This document shows, piece after piece, positions 50,801 through 63,539 of a DNA stretch of 64,000 nt (position 1 is the first letter of the stretch; each line of letters begins with the position of its first letter). The position numbers and the translations under genes are program-made. Origin of the DNA: Ooceraea biroi (Eukaryota; Arthropoda; Insecta; Hymenoptera; Formicidae); the NCBI RefSeq assembly GCF_003672135.1, contig NC_039517.1:9758601-9822600 (forward strand), in the 5' to 3' direction. The notes beneath the pieces were generated by a model. That model searched no databases. It worked only from the letters and a program-made list of their open reading frames with translations, and was not told the origin of the DNA.

Positions 50801-52111
50801 GAAATCGCTTTCAGCAGATTCGGTCGGCGGATGTGTCGCTACCAATATGGACCAAGTCTGCCGGAGTAAGTGCGAGACTCGGTTTTATCTCGCTTTTATC
50901 TCGTCCGCGTTATTCTGCGCGTTATTACGCGCGGCTCTAATTCGCGAGTTTCTCACGCGATGCTCGCCGAAAACACGGATGATCAACGCGTGGATCGAGA
51001 ACCGGTTGTAGGATATTATCTCGCTCTCGTAGGATTTGTTATCACAAGATAAGAGATGCTAATGGATGTCACTCTCGACGCTCAGCAAGCGATGCCCTGG
51101 CTGTTCCGGTCGAGACCGAGCGAGCGAGCGAGCGAGTACATCGTCGACCCGCTTAAATTATCTTGAATTTTCTTTTCGTTATGCAATTTACGCTCAGGCT
51201 AAGATGCACCGCGTTGCAAAGGGACGACAAGCGACAGCACCTTTAGGGCGCAACTCGGTCTAGAAACTCCCGCGGTCAACACACGCATCCTCTCGCGCGT
51301 TCCCCGTATATGATTACTATATTAAAACTTTACACGAAAACCACGAAGACGGACGGAAGAGTGCATGGGGTACTCATTTCCTCGTGATAAAGAAAGCCCC
51401 GGGTACACTGTGTGCGCGTCATCATCAAACAAGGATTTCTCGAGAGTTTTACGCGCGCGCGCTGCTACGACCATTTAATTAAAAAGAGATTCTCGCGGCG
51501 ACGAGCCGTCAGACACGAGAGGGAACACGTGGCTTTTGGGTTCCCCGATACTCCCGCGGGATTACGGTCATACGCGACGCGACTTGGCAAGCGCGGCTGT
51601 CAAAACGCTTTTTTCCACTTTTGTCCCCACGGCCTGGCCGCGGATTGCAATTGCCGCGCGACAGCAATACCTCCGTGCATTCCGCCACTTCATACTCGTC
51701 ATCTGCTCCCGCAGTTTCATTGTATTGCCCGCGTTTCGATTATATCCGTAGGCGGAGAATTCTCGTGCAGACGCGTATCAAAAAAGTCTGCCGCGCGTAT
51801 GCTATCCCAGAAAACCAAAATTACTTTCGTTTTATACTTTTCCAACAAGTCGAGATGTTAAAGAATCTATAACTTTATTGATTAAATATTCTAAGCAAAT
51901 CACAGACAACGGTTTTATTGTCAATAGGATAAAAATTAATGCAATGCTTGATTAATCTTCTAGTTTTATCTCATTCAAACACTCGCTTCCGTTATGAAAT
52001 ATTGAACTGGAAATTCTTTTGAGAAATAAGAGTAAAAGTTCCAAAATTCATGTTGTGAGAATTGACGTCAGTACAACATTGCCGATGAGAACGTTCTCCT
52101 AGATTACGATA
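44879..52111. other. Non-genic stretch
   Basis: No gene recognised. A CpG- and pyrimidine-rich part lies at about 45440-45950, with (CCG/CCA)n near 45767-45790. It is followed by an AT-rich part at 46000-46720, whose hydrophobic minus-strand frame (46255-46581) I attribute to base composition. A short repeat pair lies at 47353-47511, listed separately. A (GAGC)n run lies near 51116-51137. Confidence 0.5.
47353..47511. repeat. Short duplicated motifs: TATGCACGAGAG tandem and a spaced GGGTATAAATATAA pair
   Basis: TATGCACGAGAG occurs twice in tandem (47353-47376). The 14-base word GGGTATAAATATAA occurs at 47376-47389 and again at 47498-47511, 122 bases apart, in an AT-rich setting. The pair may come from a small local duplication. 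Confidence 0.7.
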
Positions 52112-52402
52112 GCATTAATACATTGATAGCTTTAACACATTGTTAACTTCACAATGCAAAGAAACACGATAGGTGCAAAGATACGTCAGCATACCGACAT
52201 CGAGCAAAGAATTCGGTTTGCCGCAGGTCACGTCACATCGCGTGCACCCCTTAATAGATCCATTGTGCGGCCTCCTAGCAGGATCACATCCTATACAAAA
52301 TTTTACTACGCGTTGTAACTCGCTGATATTTCGTGTTATCCTGCAACATCGGACGGAATTATGACAAACAAAACGAAAATAATATGCTCCATGCTAAATT
52401 CT
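52112..52402 (-). other. Unrecognised cysteine-patterned open frame, possible exon or element fragment
   Basis: A stop-bounded frame of about 97 codons, without a start codon near its beginning, stands out from its AT-rich surroundings. Its middle contains CIGCDPARRP and KGCTRCDVTC, giving the spacing C-x2-C-x13-C-x2-C-x3-C, which looks like a small zinc-binding or disulfide module. A splice-acceptor-like sequence with a T-rich tract lies just upstream (AG at 52341-52342), and a GTATGC donor-like word follows at about 52194, so the segment 52195-52340 could be an exon. The paired-cysteine spacing is loosely like the C-terminal cysteine-rich end of piggyBac-type transposases, but the following residues do not match. 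A 63-codon frame lies on the other strand. Function is not assigned; chance remains a real possibility. Confidence 0.2.
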
Positions 52403-54691
52403 TACGATTATTCTACCGATTATCATAAAAGTTGCAAATGCAACGAGATAAACATATTTCAAGAGTAAGAACATTCTCGACATTGCTACGATGGAAAACA
52501 AATATTCGTGTTTAACTTCATATCGATTCGATACGCTATTTGTTTTATGTCACAGCCATATCATGTTTCCTGCCCAAAGTGGACCGTCCTTAATGTCAAA
52601 GCAATCACGATATTCATTATTAATTGGAAAAATACGTGAATATATATACTTATATCTCTGATATTAATAAATATTTCATAAATCAACGTAACAAGCATTA
52701 TCGGAAAATGTTTACTTACGAAGAGTACGTAAAATAGGTCACATGTGCGAGTTTCGACCAGTCGATGAATTAAAAAGGGCCACAACAATAAGGCTTTGTA
52801 TCTCATGGCACATTATATTCCCAAATTGAATGGCAAGCCACCGAAAGTGCAGCGCATTTGTGTCACCGCCTAATTAATCGTCGCTACGCGAAAATTGCAT
52901 CGTGTAAAAACGCTGGTAATTAATCGTTTATGCGCTCTAATCGCGAGATCGCTTCGAGAGATTGTGCCGACGCGCGAGATTCACGACGGAGATTTTCTTA
53001 ATCGGGAATTACTGGATAAGGCGTAACTAATAGTACGTCCGCGACAGGTTGTCGATAACGACGGCCACCAATGCTTAGCGAAGGACTTAGCGTTAATTAG
53101 CGACCGGGTCATCCTTTCGCGATGGTGCTCTCTTCCGCGATAAAAAATAGACGGATTCCTCGTCTGATTCATGCAAAAAAAACCATAAAACCAGACGCGT
53201 TTTATCTCCAAAAGCGCAGCTGAAAGCTCGCTGATCGACATTACGATTGCACGTTACGGTTATCGTCGCGACTGCGGCAAACCGCGCTCGCAATAAGAGA
53301 TATCCGATCGTTTGTATCGCGATGCACGGCGATATAGCTGATCTGCATGCCAATCGTTGAGCGGGAATAGGACTTCCTACGCGCGACAAAAGACAATTAC
53401 TAGTCGACCGCGCGCGCCAATTATGAAATAATTCGGTGATCGCGAGAGTTAACGCGGTACTGCAAATGATGGGAAAACACGAGGGGAAACACGGAGGAAT
53501 CACGGCATCATTATAGATTTTAAAGGGTAGCGCACGGGGCCTGGCGCGCACAAGCTTCCGCATCATAAATAATACAACTACTATCGCTGTTCGACGTCAT
53601 AAGTGAGCCGAGCTTTTATGTTACACCGTAGTCGAGAATGGCCCTTGCGGTAATTACGGAGTTACAGGCCATTATAACGAGGGTGAGCGGGACGGGAGGG
53701 CAATAGCGATGACGATAATAAATAGTTGCACACCGGTGGCGAGTATGAGCATCACTTTCGTGGATGCTCGCAAAATTAAATACGTATATTGCATTTGTAT
53801 ACTCCATATAATTAGAGCGACGAGTCCGAGTAAAGTTGCCGCGGATATCGCCGTAACAAATGATGCTGTCATTTAGCCGGAAACAAAAATCATGTTCGAA
53901 GAAAATAGAATGTATATATGCATGCGCGCGCGCGGATTACAGTGCATGCATGGTCGCAAATGCTGTAGTTTTCCGATGTATCCGAATCGAAGGGAAGATT
54001 TAATTGCTGCTTGGTGTTTATCGCTCTCTTCATATCCGATAAACGTACATACGTGCACAAAAACGCGTTCTATTCAGTGCTTGTGAAAAAGTTTCACTTG
54101 TTGTGACACGCGATCGCGGTAATCTTAAAAAAAGAAGCGCGGCCCACATTACGCGAAAGTTGTAATTTAAATATTACCGACAAATACGCTACAGTTCAAT
54201 CGCACAGTAATAAATTGCGACCTGTAGTTGTGCGGAACAATGTGAACAATGTGAACCCGTTAATTATGGAAGAACATCGAGACCAAATGCTTTCGCATCT
54301 ATTATTCTCGTGTATAATAATGTTATTTGATCATATTGTGCGCTATTTACGCATATAAGATTGATATCGGAATTAAACGTACATTATTCAAAGCAAACGT
54401 AGGCCTATCTTTTCTTATATATTCCTGATATTTTCGTGATAATCTTGATATTCCTAAAGAACTCACAACGCGTTCGCGAATTTATCGAAACGCTCCGTGA
54501 CCTCGATTTGCATCACAACCTTGAGAAGCAATGGGTCATAATACACGTATTCACGAGTGAGTCATAAAGAGACGCACAACATACTAATTAAACGATATGA
54601 GCAAGAATATCTAAGATAATCGTGAACGTAAAACACGTCGACTGAGGCAACGACTTGTACGTACAATAATTCGCACGACACGTTACTTCAA
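52403..54691. other. Non-genic stretch, AT-rich at both ends
   Basis: No gene recognised. The hydrophobic minus-strand frame at 52561-52806 is consistent with AT-rich composition and has no family I can name. The part from about 52900 to 53900 is more CpG-rich with overlapping frames on the minus strand. Confidence 0.5.
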
Positions 54692-54742
54692 AGAAATTAC
54701 CTTCAGAATTTCGCAAATTAAAGTCAAGATAACTACGTTATG
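54692..54742 (+). repeat. 51-bp direct repeat, copy 1
   Basis: This copy and the one at 55811-55862 share AGAAATTACC and CAGAATTTCGCAAATTAA and the ending GTCAAGATAACTACGTTATG. They differ by one single-base insertion/deletion and two or three substitutions. The flanks do not match. The two copies are about 1.1 kb apart in the same orientation. No third copy was seen in the window on either strand. Confidence 0.9.
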
Positions 54743-55810
54743 ACCGCCCGCAGCTACAGTTGCGCGATGGCTTTATAAGAGACAATTGGAGTTTAATTAT
54801 TTTATCATTCAAACATTCATTATAATGAACATTATAATGACTGTCACAAGACGGAGACACGATTGCCATCAATTGGCAAATTACTTGAAGGAATTGTACT
54901 TTTATTTGTCTGGAATGATACATGTTAACATGTATATTCAGAATCAGTCATATCGATTTATGGAGTTTTTATAAAAATAGCTCTTCGCAGCACGACGCAC
55001 GTTATACAGATCTTGTTAAAAAATCAAGGTATTTTACCAATATTTCATTCGCAATTTATCTCTACAAGAATTTTTAAAAATTTTTTTACTTATCTTGAAA
55101 AGCTAATAATACCTGTATTTTTAGTTTCAGCACGTAGAGACGTAGTATCCGAATGCACTCTAATTTCCTGAACGCTGATTGACTTAGAATTTGAAAAACT
55201 ATCGAACACAGCGCGACGTTCCATTGTTTAAATCGTTTACGCGGTGTACCGTACCGCTATGCGGAACAGACGATATTTGTCGAAGTTGTGGAATAATGGA
55301 TACGTTCGCATATTTACGTAGAATCCACGTGAATTTGTGTGCATATCGTATACTCAACACACTGCCGCACAGCAGGTCGACACACACGTAAATGCCAATA
55401 GAAATTCAAGGATTTCGAAGCTAGTTCGACCGTAATTCGGTTATATACTTCGAAATATACGGTCGTCACGTGTAGAGCTTGGAAAGTAACGCACGCAGGG
55501 GGGGGGGCTTACAATAATCAAATTCCTCAGAAATATTTGATAACGCAGTAACGCGAGTCAAATGAAACGGTAGATTAAACTTTAGTTAGAAAACAAAACA
55601 TTACGATAAAGTAATTGGAATATACGTATTTTACTTTAAATGGATTCGGGGGTAAAATATCTTTCTATCACACACATGTACTGAGAACAGGATGTGCATT
55701 TCATTTCGAAGCCAATTCTGAGCAAGAATCTAAGAATATCAATGAAATAATAAAAGAATAAAACTTATCTCAATGATGAATCAGCTGAGATCAGATCGTG
55801 TTAGTGGTCA
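54743..55810. other. AT-rich interval between two direct repeats
   Basis: About 1.07 kb without a recognisable gene. It contains the near-palindromic CATTATAATG twice close together (54821-54842) and a run of ten G at 55498-55507. If the flanking repeats are ends of an element, this would be its interior, but no coding sequence is seen in it. Confidence 0.5.
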
Positions 55811-55862
55811 AGAAATTACCTACCAGAATTTCGCAAATTAAGGTCAAGATAACTACGTTATG
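55811..55862 (+). repeat. 52-bp direct repeat, copy 2
   Basis: Second copy of the sequence at 54692-54742, same orientation, one base longer. Confidence 0.9.
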
Positions 55863-58800
55863 CGTGTGAAATGAAACAATATACTTAATAGAATTTCAGG
55901 TAGCATGCATGTATCATTTCAGGAAATGCAGACGAGCAGAAATGCGACGCGTGAATGGAAAAAAACGAAACTACGTCACCGAGACTCTTTCATCTATCTC
56001 GATTGCAACTTGATAAGCCGCGGTACATTATCTGAGAAGACATCTTTTTCTCTGGGATCAGTATCGAGCAATTCTCATCATTCACGGCTGCTTCGGCGCG
56101 ATCGCTCGAATTTCGCGCATCCAATTTCCAACTTCTACCATCGTATCATCCAGTTATCATTATTTCATCCGTTTCAACCCAACCCGCCCCTTCAACATCT
56201 GCTTGTCAGGCCAAGCAGCATTCTCTGGGTGGCGCTTCCTTCACGAAGTCACGACATTGCGTCCTGCCTTTCTCTCTCTCTCTCTTTCTCTCTCGCTTGC
56301 TCGTATGGGAAGGATGTCGACGTCTAATCGTCCTCGAGAAATTCAATTTCGACCATGGCGATGGCCGGCCTAACTCTAAAGACGCATCGGTATCCAGGCC
56401 AAAGACCTAACCTACCGCAGCCCTCTCTCGCGTACTTCGTCGCTTCGACCGACGAAACTGCGAGGCCACGACGCGACGATCGATATACTCGCGTTCCGAG
56501 AAGCTCTCCTCCCGCGCGAAGCCAAGAATCTTGAAACTTTCGCATCGATTTTCCTCGATCGCGATAACGCGTTGACCAGTCGTCACGATATACGACACCT
56601 GCGTGCACCCGCGGATTAATTGCACCCCGCGGTAATCGTGCTCGTTGTGGTCTGTTATGTCACACTTGAAGGAGTATCGATTTTTGGCCACACGAAGACC
56701 GGGACCGATCCGTCGCGAAACAATGGAAATTATTACGAATGGTATGACATAATTTTTCATGACGTGATAAATTTTAGATCTGATGGCTTTCTGTTCAGCA
56801 TTTCAACGTATGAAACGACAGATAAAATATCAGTTGAAATAAAGTGATTCTGAGATCAATTATTCTTGCACATAATGTGTACATTTTCGAGCGTTTATTT
56901 TCAAGTTAGAGGATGAAATTCCGATTTATATGAAGAATTAAATTCTTCTCAATTAAAGACTGCAGAATTTGCACGTTGTTTAGTCATGTTTCAAATAAAC
57001 ACATGTATCATATTTTCCACTTTTATATTATATTGTATTTTCCATTGCGAACAATTAAAATTGAAAGCTGGCAAAAATATTACCGCGTGTTGTTTGCGTC
57101 GATCAACGCACATACATAACATTTCATATTTGATGTAAATCTCTCAAAGCCTCGATTAAATTAAAACGTCATGAGAACGCATCATTCCTTACCTAAAAAG
57201 CTACTTTCCAGCTAAAATCTTCGTTTGCCTTCAACTGATCCGAAAATAATTCCGACACACGGATTTCGGTGTACGAAATGTTTAGGTAATTTCCGTGGCG
57301 TAATAGAGCGCCGTAAAATCGAATGCTCTATATTGCCAGAGCAGATTATCGTCGCGACGTGCACCTACCCCAAGACGCGATAATAACATTTGATAACGTC
57401 GACGGTAGGAACCGTTTCCCTCGCGTAGACCGCGATAGATACGAGCACATACACGTGCCTACGTGCGTTTGACGTCGTGGATTAGATGCTTTACGTAAGG
57501 TGCGAACTCCCGTGGCTTATTTAGACGCGCGGCGCTAACTGCCGAGTATACGAAACGTCTTTTGCATTTTCAATGAAGTTGTCGGGTGCAACGCCTACGG
57601 TATGCCACCGGCCGCCAGCGAGAACAACGAACAGCAGGACAAATTATTCTAACGCACGCCATGTCTGGCGGCACGAGCGAGAGGGGAGAAAATTGTAGAG
57701 AGACGATACACACGCAATCAATATAAACGCGGCCCGAATTGCCCGTCTAACTACGACCGAAAATTTAATGCGGCGATATTTATCTTTTTGTCACTCTCTC
57801 GCGCGCTCGCAAACTCTCGTTACCGAAAATACAACATTTATTCAACGTGCGGGATTGCGGCTAATTGCGAAATTAGCTTCGGATTTTCATAGCGCGGCGC
57901 CATCGCCATTCGGTTTGTACCGGCGACCCGAAAGCCCAAAATTCACGATGAAAATAAATTTATTCCGCGCGCAGGCAGTCAACGCGCGGCTACAGATACG
58001 TATTCCGTCCGTCTAATTTCTGTCACCAACGAATTCCATTAACCACTTTGAAACATTCAGAACGACCGAATTCTACGAAAGTAGTGGGATCCTCCGGACG
58101 AGAAATCGATACCGCTCATCTCCATATCCCGATACCCCCCTCCTGGGATCGTCATCGACTTTGGTCTCCGTGCCGTGGTCTTAACATCCACCGAGCCGGC
58201 CGAGACAGCGGTTACGCGACAGTAAATTCTTGCGTGGTTCGAGAATACGTAATTGACTGACACAGAGAAGAGAAACCGGGTCGCGCGCGCGCGTGCTCGC
58301 CTCACCCGAGAGAGACAGAGAGATGGTATAGAAATATGGAAGGCGGACTTCCCGACGCGAAGCGGTAACATGCTGGACCGTGGTAGCAAATGTAGCCGTT
58401 AATTGCAATTCCAATTTACACGGAAAGTCGGATGTACGGATACGGCGCCGCGCATACGTGGGGGATCGCGTTTCGCTCTCGCGCGGCGAATGGGATGCTG
58501 CACGCGCGCTCGTTCGCTCGCGATGTGTGCGGCGACGTGCTACGCGCGCACACTGCACGAGCACGACGTGGTACGTGCTTACACGTGGGTATGCCACGTA
58601 CCTTAGGTCTAATTCGCAGGGCGCGGTACCACTATCTCTCCCGAGTTACGACCTTTCTTCCGCGCGCACGGTTCATTTGTCCCCTTTCTCGCACGCCCGC
58701 CCGCCACCCGCTTGCCGAATTGCGCGGGCGTGTTACATTCGGCACGCCTCGGCGTGGTGGAGCGCAGCACGGCGATATTCCCTCGTAAGTGTTCATTAAA

Positions 58801-59092
58801 GCCGACGGTATTCCGTGGAAACGTTAACACGACGAGCGGCGGCACCGGCGACGGGAGATTTATACGTAGCCGGAAGGACGTTAGGTCCCGATGATGGTAG
58901 CTAGCACGGCGTAGCCGGGCGCGGTTTCCGCGTGCGTCCCAACCGTTTGACACGCATTAATTAATGGTCCCGCTATCTGGGTTACGCGTTGATTCATAAT
59001 TAATCCACGCGATGATAACGTAGCATTTAGTATTCGCATACGGCGACGGCGTGCGACGTGCATGAAAAATGCGCGTCGCATCAGCGAATGCG
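55863..59092. other. Non-genic stretch
   Basis: No gene recognised. A TC-rich patch lies at 56271-56294. AT-rich from about 56740 to 57260; CpG-rich from about 57500 onward. The minus-strand frame at 56407-56760 (117 codons) is mildly protein-like but not recognised and overlaps a plus-strand frame. The frames of 110-140 codons near 58180-58950 overlap on both strands. Confidence 0.5.
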
Positions 59093-59116
59093 CCCCCCCC
59101 TCCCCCCTCCCCTCCC
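59093..59116 (-). other. G-quadruplex-capable tract (minus strand)
   Basis: The plus strand reads C8-T-C6-T-C4-T-C3. The minus strand therefore carries four G-runs of three or more with single-base loops, which satisfies the usual G-quadruplex pattern. Whether it folds in vivo is unknown. Confidence 0.8.
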
Positions 59117-60059
59117 GTCGTCTCGTGTCGTTGCGATATCCGACGAAAATCATCATCAATCCGCATCGCCGGCTTTCCCGCGCGCTTTCTACCCTGTCGA
59201 ACACGATGACGTTGTACAGCCGCCAATCAATCAGTAACGTCGGCGCGATCGTCCCGCCCGCGAGAGTTAATGATGTTCGCGTCGTGCCGTTACGGCACGT
59301 CTGTATCATATGATATGGGTACTTCCTGGCATGTACTCGCGCACACACAAACACACACACACACATTCACTCGCAAGTCGCAGGTCCGACGTGAGAATAG
59401 CGCTGTCCCGGCACCGCGTACATCGGCAAGAAGATATAAATTGAAAAATGTGAACCCGACTCTCCCGACTGCCGAGCTCGAGAGCGCAGCATGGAGCGCA
59501 TCAGTGCGAGGCAGCGTCTCTTCCTCCATCATGGAAGTAACATCCACTCTTACCCCGGGCTCGCCTTTATGCGTTCCGCTACCTGGGTAAACCGGAGGGA
59601 ACAAAACGGGGCATTGTAAAATTCTCCGAACGACGCTCGCACCGATTGCGGGATTTAAACGATTATTACTCCACAATCGCGACAACCGTCCGTTCTCTTC
59701 CGAAAGCGAAAGACATTTGTCATTAACGCGAAACCACTCGGAAGCTTCTCGCCTTCCTCTATAGCAGTCTGTCTGAGCGGCATAAATATCGAATTCTAAA
59801 TATGTCGGTTAAAAATGCAACCTGTCAAGAGATGATTGTACTCGTGCCAAACGTTAATAAAACGCCATTTATGAAAACAGAATGTGTGTCTTATTATAAT
59901 ACATTATACGCATTTTTATTATTATAAATGTTCATATCTCTCTTCCCTATTTCCCTAGTTCGTGTTCCTGTGTCAGGCGCAGAATTGAATCAGAAAAACA
60001 AAGCGGTTTTAACATCGCGCTCGTGCTTGCAAAAAATCACATGTTTATTGTGGGCAAAA
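59117..60059. other. Non-genic stretch
   Basis: No gene recognised. A (CA)n tract interrupted once lies at 59341-59366. The sequence becomes AT-rich from about 59760. Confidence 0.5.
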
Positions 60060-60253
60060 TTAAATTTAGAGGATTAAAAAAATGATAAACAGATTGGAGG
60101 GATTATACATGGCAACATGATAATAGCATACAGTTTATGAATAACATCAATGGCAGATTGATGGAACGAGTTAGCGGTTAAATATGGCAATATGTAGATT
60201 CGATAATGACATTAAGTTTATGAATATTATCCGTGACGAATTGATGGGCCGAT
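60060..60253. repeat. Imperfect tandem repeat, period about 75 bp, about 2.5 copies
   Basis: Two diverged units, about 60101-60170 and 60177-60253, share ATGGCAA, a GTTTATGAAT block and a GATTGATGG-type block followed by CGA in the same order. A partial earlier unit ending AGATTGGAGG (60091-60100) precedes them. Small indels separate the copies, so the array is old. It is not coding as far as I can see. Confidence 0.75.
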
Positions 60254-60884
60254 GAAACCAGTGGTCTCGCAGATCGTTATTTCAGCAGCGCGAATTAACC
60301 GCGCGAAAGTCGAGACGTGATTCACCGTAGATTAAATGCAGTTTCTTTTTATTTTCCGCCAATCGGAGGAATGTTTGCGCGTTTTCATTATCATTAAAAC
60401 CGCATGTATGCTAAGAATTTGGACGATATATTCCTGCGTGTATAGGTATTCGCGTTAGCGCGAAAAGTCCATCATGAACGCTAATTAACGTTTTCACAAT
60501 TTCCAGCGCATTGAATTTGCGTCGGTCAACCCGAAGCCTCGCACAATCGAGCTTTTGTAACGAGGCTTTTGGTTTTGTACTAACATTGCTTTGTTGGCGA
60601 GCCGACCGATTTTTTTCAGTTTCCATTTGTTTGTAACTTTGCGCCGCGTATTATTACTCGCACACACAATTTCAAATATGCACAATGTTGATGCACTCCC
60701 CTTTACTATGCGGTGGAAAGGATCAATATAACATTTATAGCCCGTACAGCGACCGGAGTCAATGGCAGTTCTCCGTGCAACTATATTTACGAGCGACCAT
60801 CGAAAGGTTAAAGTAATTTCGATGTCGCGTCTCGCACGCGGCGTTGAATAGTCGAGACCATGTTTACCGGAAGTCTCTATAGTC
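60254..60884. other. Non-genic stretch
   Basis: No gene recognised; AT-rich at first, then mixed. Confidence 0.5.
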
Positions 60885-60886
60885 TT

Positions 60887-60968
<82 letters not shown>

Positions 60969-60969
60969 A
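60885..60969. repeat. Compound (TC/TG)n(AC)n microsatellite
   Basis: TC with TG interruptions at 60885-60922, followed by AC dinucleotides at 60923-60969 with one phase break near 60944. Confidence 0.95.
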
Positions 60970-63539
60970 CTTCTTGCACATGCACATATCCACTATTTTC
61001 CTGTACATTCTCAAGCTGAGAACTATTTCCCGCTTCTTTCTTTCTTTTTCCCCTTTCTGCTCTGCGATATTTTTATTTATATAATAATACTTTCACGTCC
61101 TGATTTACATGGAAGTTTCAACGAGTAACATAATGCAGGGGTAGGTACAGCCATTCTCCAGCAAAGCTCAGTTCAGAGGTGTGCCAAGGTATTACAGGAT
61201 TTCGGTACATGCTACCGCTGGAATCATTAACGAACGGATATGTACTCACCGTAAAGTCCCCCCGCCGTAGTAGCCTTGAAGACGACCCATATGAGATAAG
61301 CATAGATTATCCGACCGCGCTTCCACGTATCCATGATGCCCATGGCTTTTATCGGGGATGTCCCCTTTCGGGACCACTTCGATTCCCCAATCTAACTCGA
61401 TCGACTCGTTGATTAGAACCGTGCACGCACCCTCCTCGACTTGCCGTGCTCCACCACTTCCTCCTTCTCCTCCCTAACTACACTTCCCCGTCTCTTTCCG
61501 CCGCACGGAACGTCTCAGGTGCCTAAATGCGAGTGTTACCGTACCGACGAATCCTCGACTTCCGAGAGTCGGGACCGATCCGAAACGAGTATTTTACACC
61601 GCGCATATCTTCCCGTGCCAATCTTCCTCCCTCGCTCTCTTCCTTCTCTTTCACTCTTCTTTATCTCTCTTTATTATACTCTCTCTCTCTCTCTTCCTTA
61701 TGAGAGGATAGATCTCGTTCGTTCTGAATTGGAGGCCCGGTCCGCAGCAGCAACTTTACTGTACCGTGACGAGGCGCGATACCGCGCGTATATAGGAAGT
61801 TTTGTTACACTTACGATCGGACGTGTAACGACAAGCGCACGAGGGCACGAGACCGCAGGCACGCGATCCAACACTCCGTGTAGTGTGTGCGTGTACGTAC
61901 GCGTGCTGCTTGAGAGAATGAGAATGGGCAGGCGCGCGATATAACAAAGCCGACGAGGGAGGAGTTACGAACAAGCGCGATATAACGAACCCGACACTTT
62001 TCACATTCACTGAGTCCTGGTGCACGTTTGCGCTACGTCGCACGCGCGTGCAGGTGTGCGTTTAAAACGCGCACGGTGCCACGAAACCCAATTATTTTTG
62101 ACTAGGTTCGTAGAGCGTGTGCTTGGATTTTTATGGATCCTCTTTCGTAACGCTCTTGCGATTGCTCTTCTTCGGGTTCGTTTGACGATTTCGGGCTGCC
62201 GACATCCGTGATTCGATCCTCGCGGAAGTACGAGCGTTCTCGTTCGTTTGGACGGCGACCCACGGGCTAAGCCCGATCATCGGGACCGGTACGTGTACGA
62301 GCAACGTCCGCAGCATCGCGTGGAATCCGTAACCTGATGCAGCCGTGGCTGCCGATTGGACGTGCACCATTGACGACGCTGCCGCGATCGTTCGTGCGAC
62401 GCATGATCGCTTCACAATTATTGTAAACGAATTGCGAGAGCAAGGCGTGCAACCGTCCGCGCGGTCGACTCCGCGGAATCTTCAAGCTCGTCGTTCCGCC
62501 TCGCGTAATCGCGCGAAAGAATCAGCCGCCGGCGAAGATTCCTCGGTATCGTTCAACGGAGCGGAACTAACGGCCGAACTTTCGCTACGGATGTTACGAC
62601 GTCCGTGGACATCGCTCATACGTGAAAATTTTGCGCAGTCCTCGACGATGCACCGCGAAGAATCCCCACGAACTAACACTGCCAATTTTCCGGGCAAGCT
62701 GACCCGAAAAGTCTCCGAGTTCGGTCCAACTTGGTAACCAAACACAAGGAACTTTTCTTCCTCCACCGTCCAGGAAAATTCACGAAATTCGCGCGCGCCA
62801 ACGTCCCTGCGAGACGTTCACAACATCTTGCCGGAAAAGACCGTTCTCCTCCCTTGTTCTCGTTTAACTCGCGGAACTCACTGAGTTTGACTCGTAGATA
62901 ATATCTCTCCAACCTCCTTTAGAGTCTCATCTCTCGTTTTTTTGTCGTCTCAACCGAGACCAAAAGACCGGCGATTCGAATCCGCCGTTGACCTTTCCCG
63001 GAAATCTCTTGCCAGGATCAACCAAGAGTCCTTGATCCAACGTCGGCTTTCTTCTACATGACTGCTAGTCTCGATATTTTTTATTCGTCTCAGAGCGGTC
63101 GACGTTGCCTGGTCATTTTAAAGTCTCCGTCGAAGCCGTCGTCGCCACCGCCGGGTCTTCGCTGCACCGAGCGTTCTTGCTCCTTTGTGTCGATCTATAG
63201 CCCCGGCAAAACGTTTACGCATCGATCGCCGGCGCACCTGGGTACGTCCATCGCAATCGCGAAGGGAGACCGCTGACCGATCGCGAATAAATCGGCTTCA
63301 CCACGTTCCCTTCACGTTCTTTGGAAAACAAACGATGCCACCAGGCTGGCGCGCGGAACGTGCAGCTACGACATGGACGATCGCGCGGGCCGAACCTCGA
63401 TATACCCCTCGATACCACGGCGTTTTAAGTGCACGTGCGAGGCCGCGGTTAGGAATTACAGCCGTGCCGCGCGTACCACTGCAAAAGTAACGCCAGGAAC
63501 TAGTAGTCGGCGCGGGAGGTGGGCTCGCGAGTTCGACCA
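60970..63539. other. Non-genic stretch, CpG-rich toward the end
   Basis: No gene assigned. The minus strand has a 74-codon open frame at 61250-61473 that ends exactly at a good donor-like GTGAGT, but no acceptor is seen. A TC tract lies at 61679-61694. The plus-strand frame 62345-62737 (130 codons) is unrecognised. The sustained CpG-rich character from 61800 on could be a promoter-proximal or 5' untranslated region of a gene beyond the window; this is only a guess. Confidence 0.4.

Noticed and set aside
61250..61473. Minus-strand open frame of 74 codons that ends exactly at a GTGAGTAC donor-like word
   Set aside because: The donor is good, but the upstream side is purine-rich with no acceptor, there is no in-frame start near the beginning, and the peptide is not recognised. 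Frames of this length are common here.
62973..62983. GATTCGAATCC, similar to a tRNA B-box
   Set aside because: No A-box or cloverleaf can be built from the upstream 60-80 bases.
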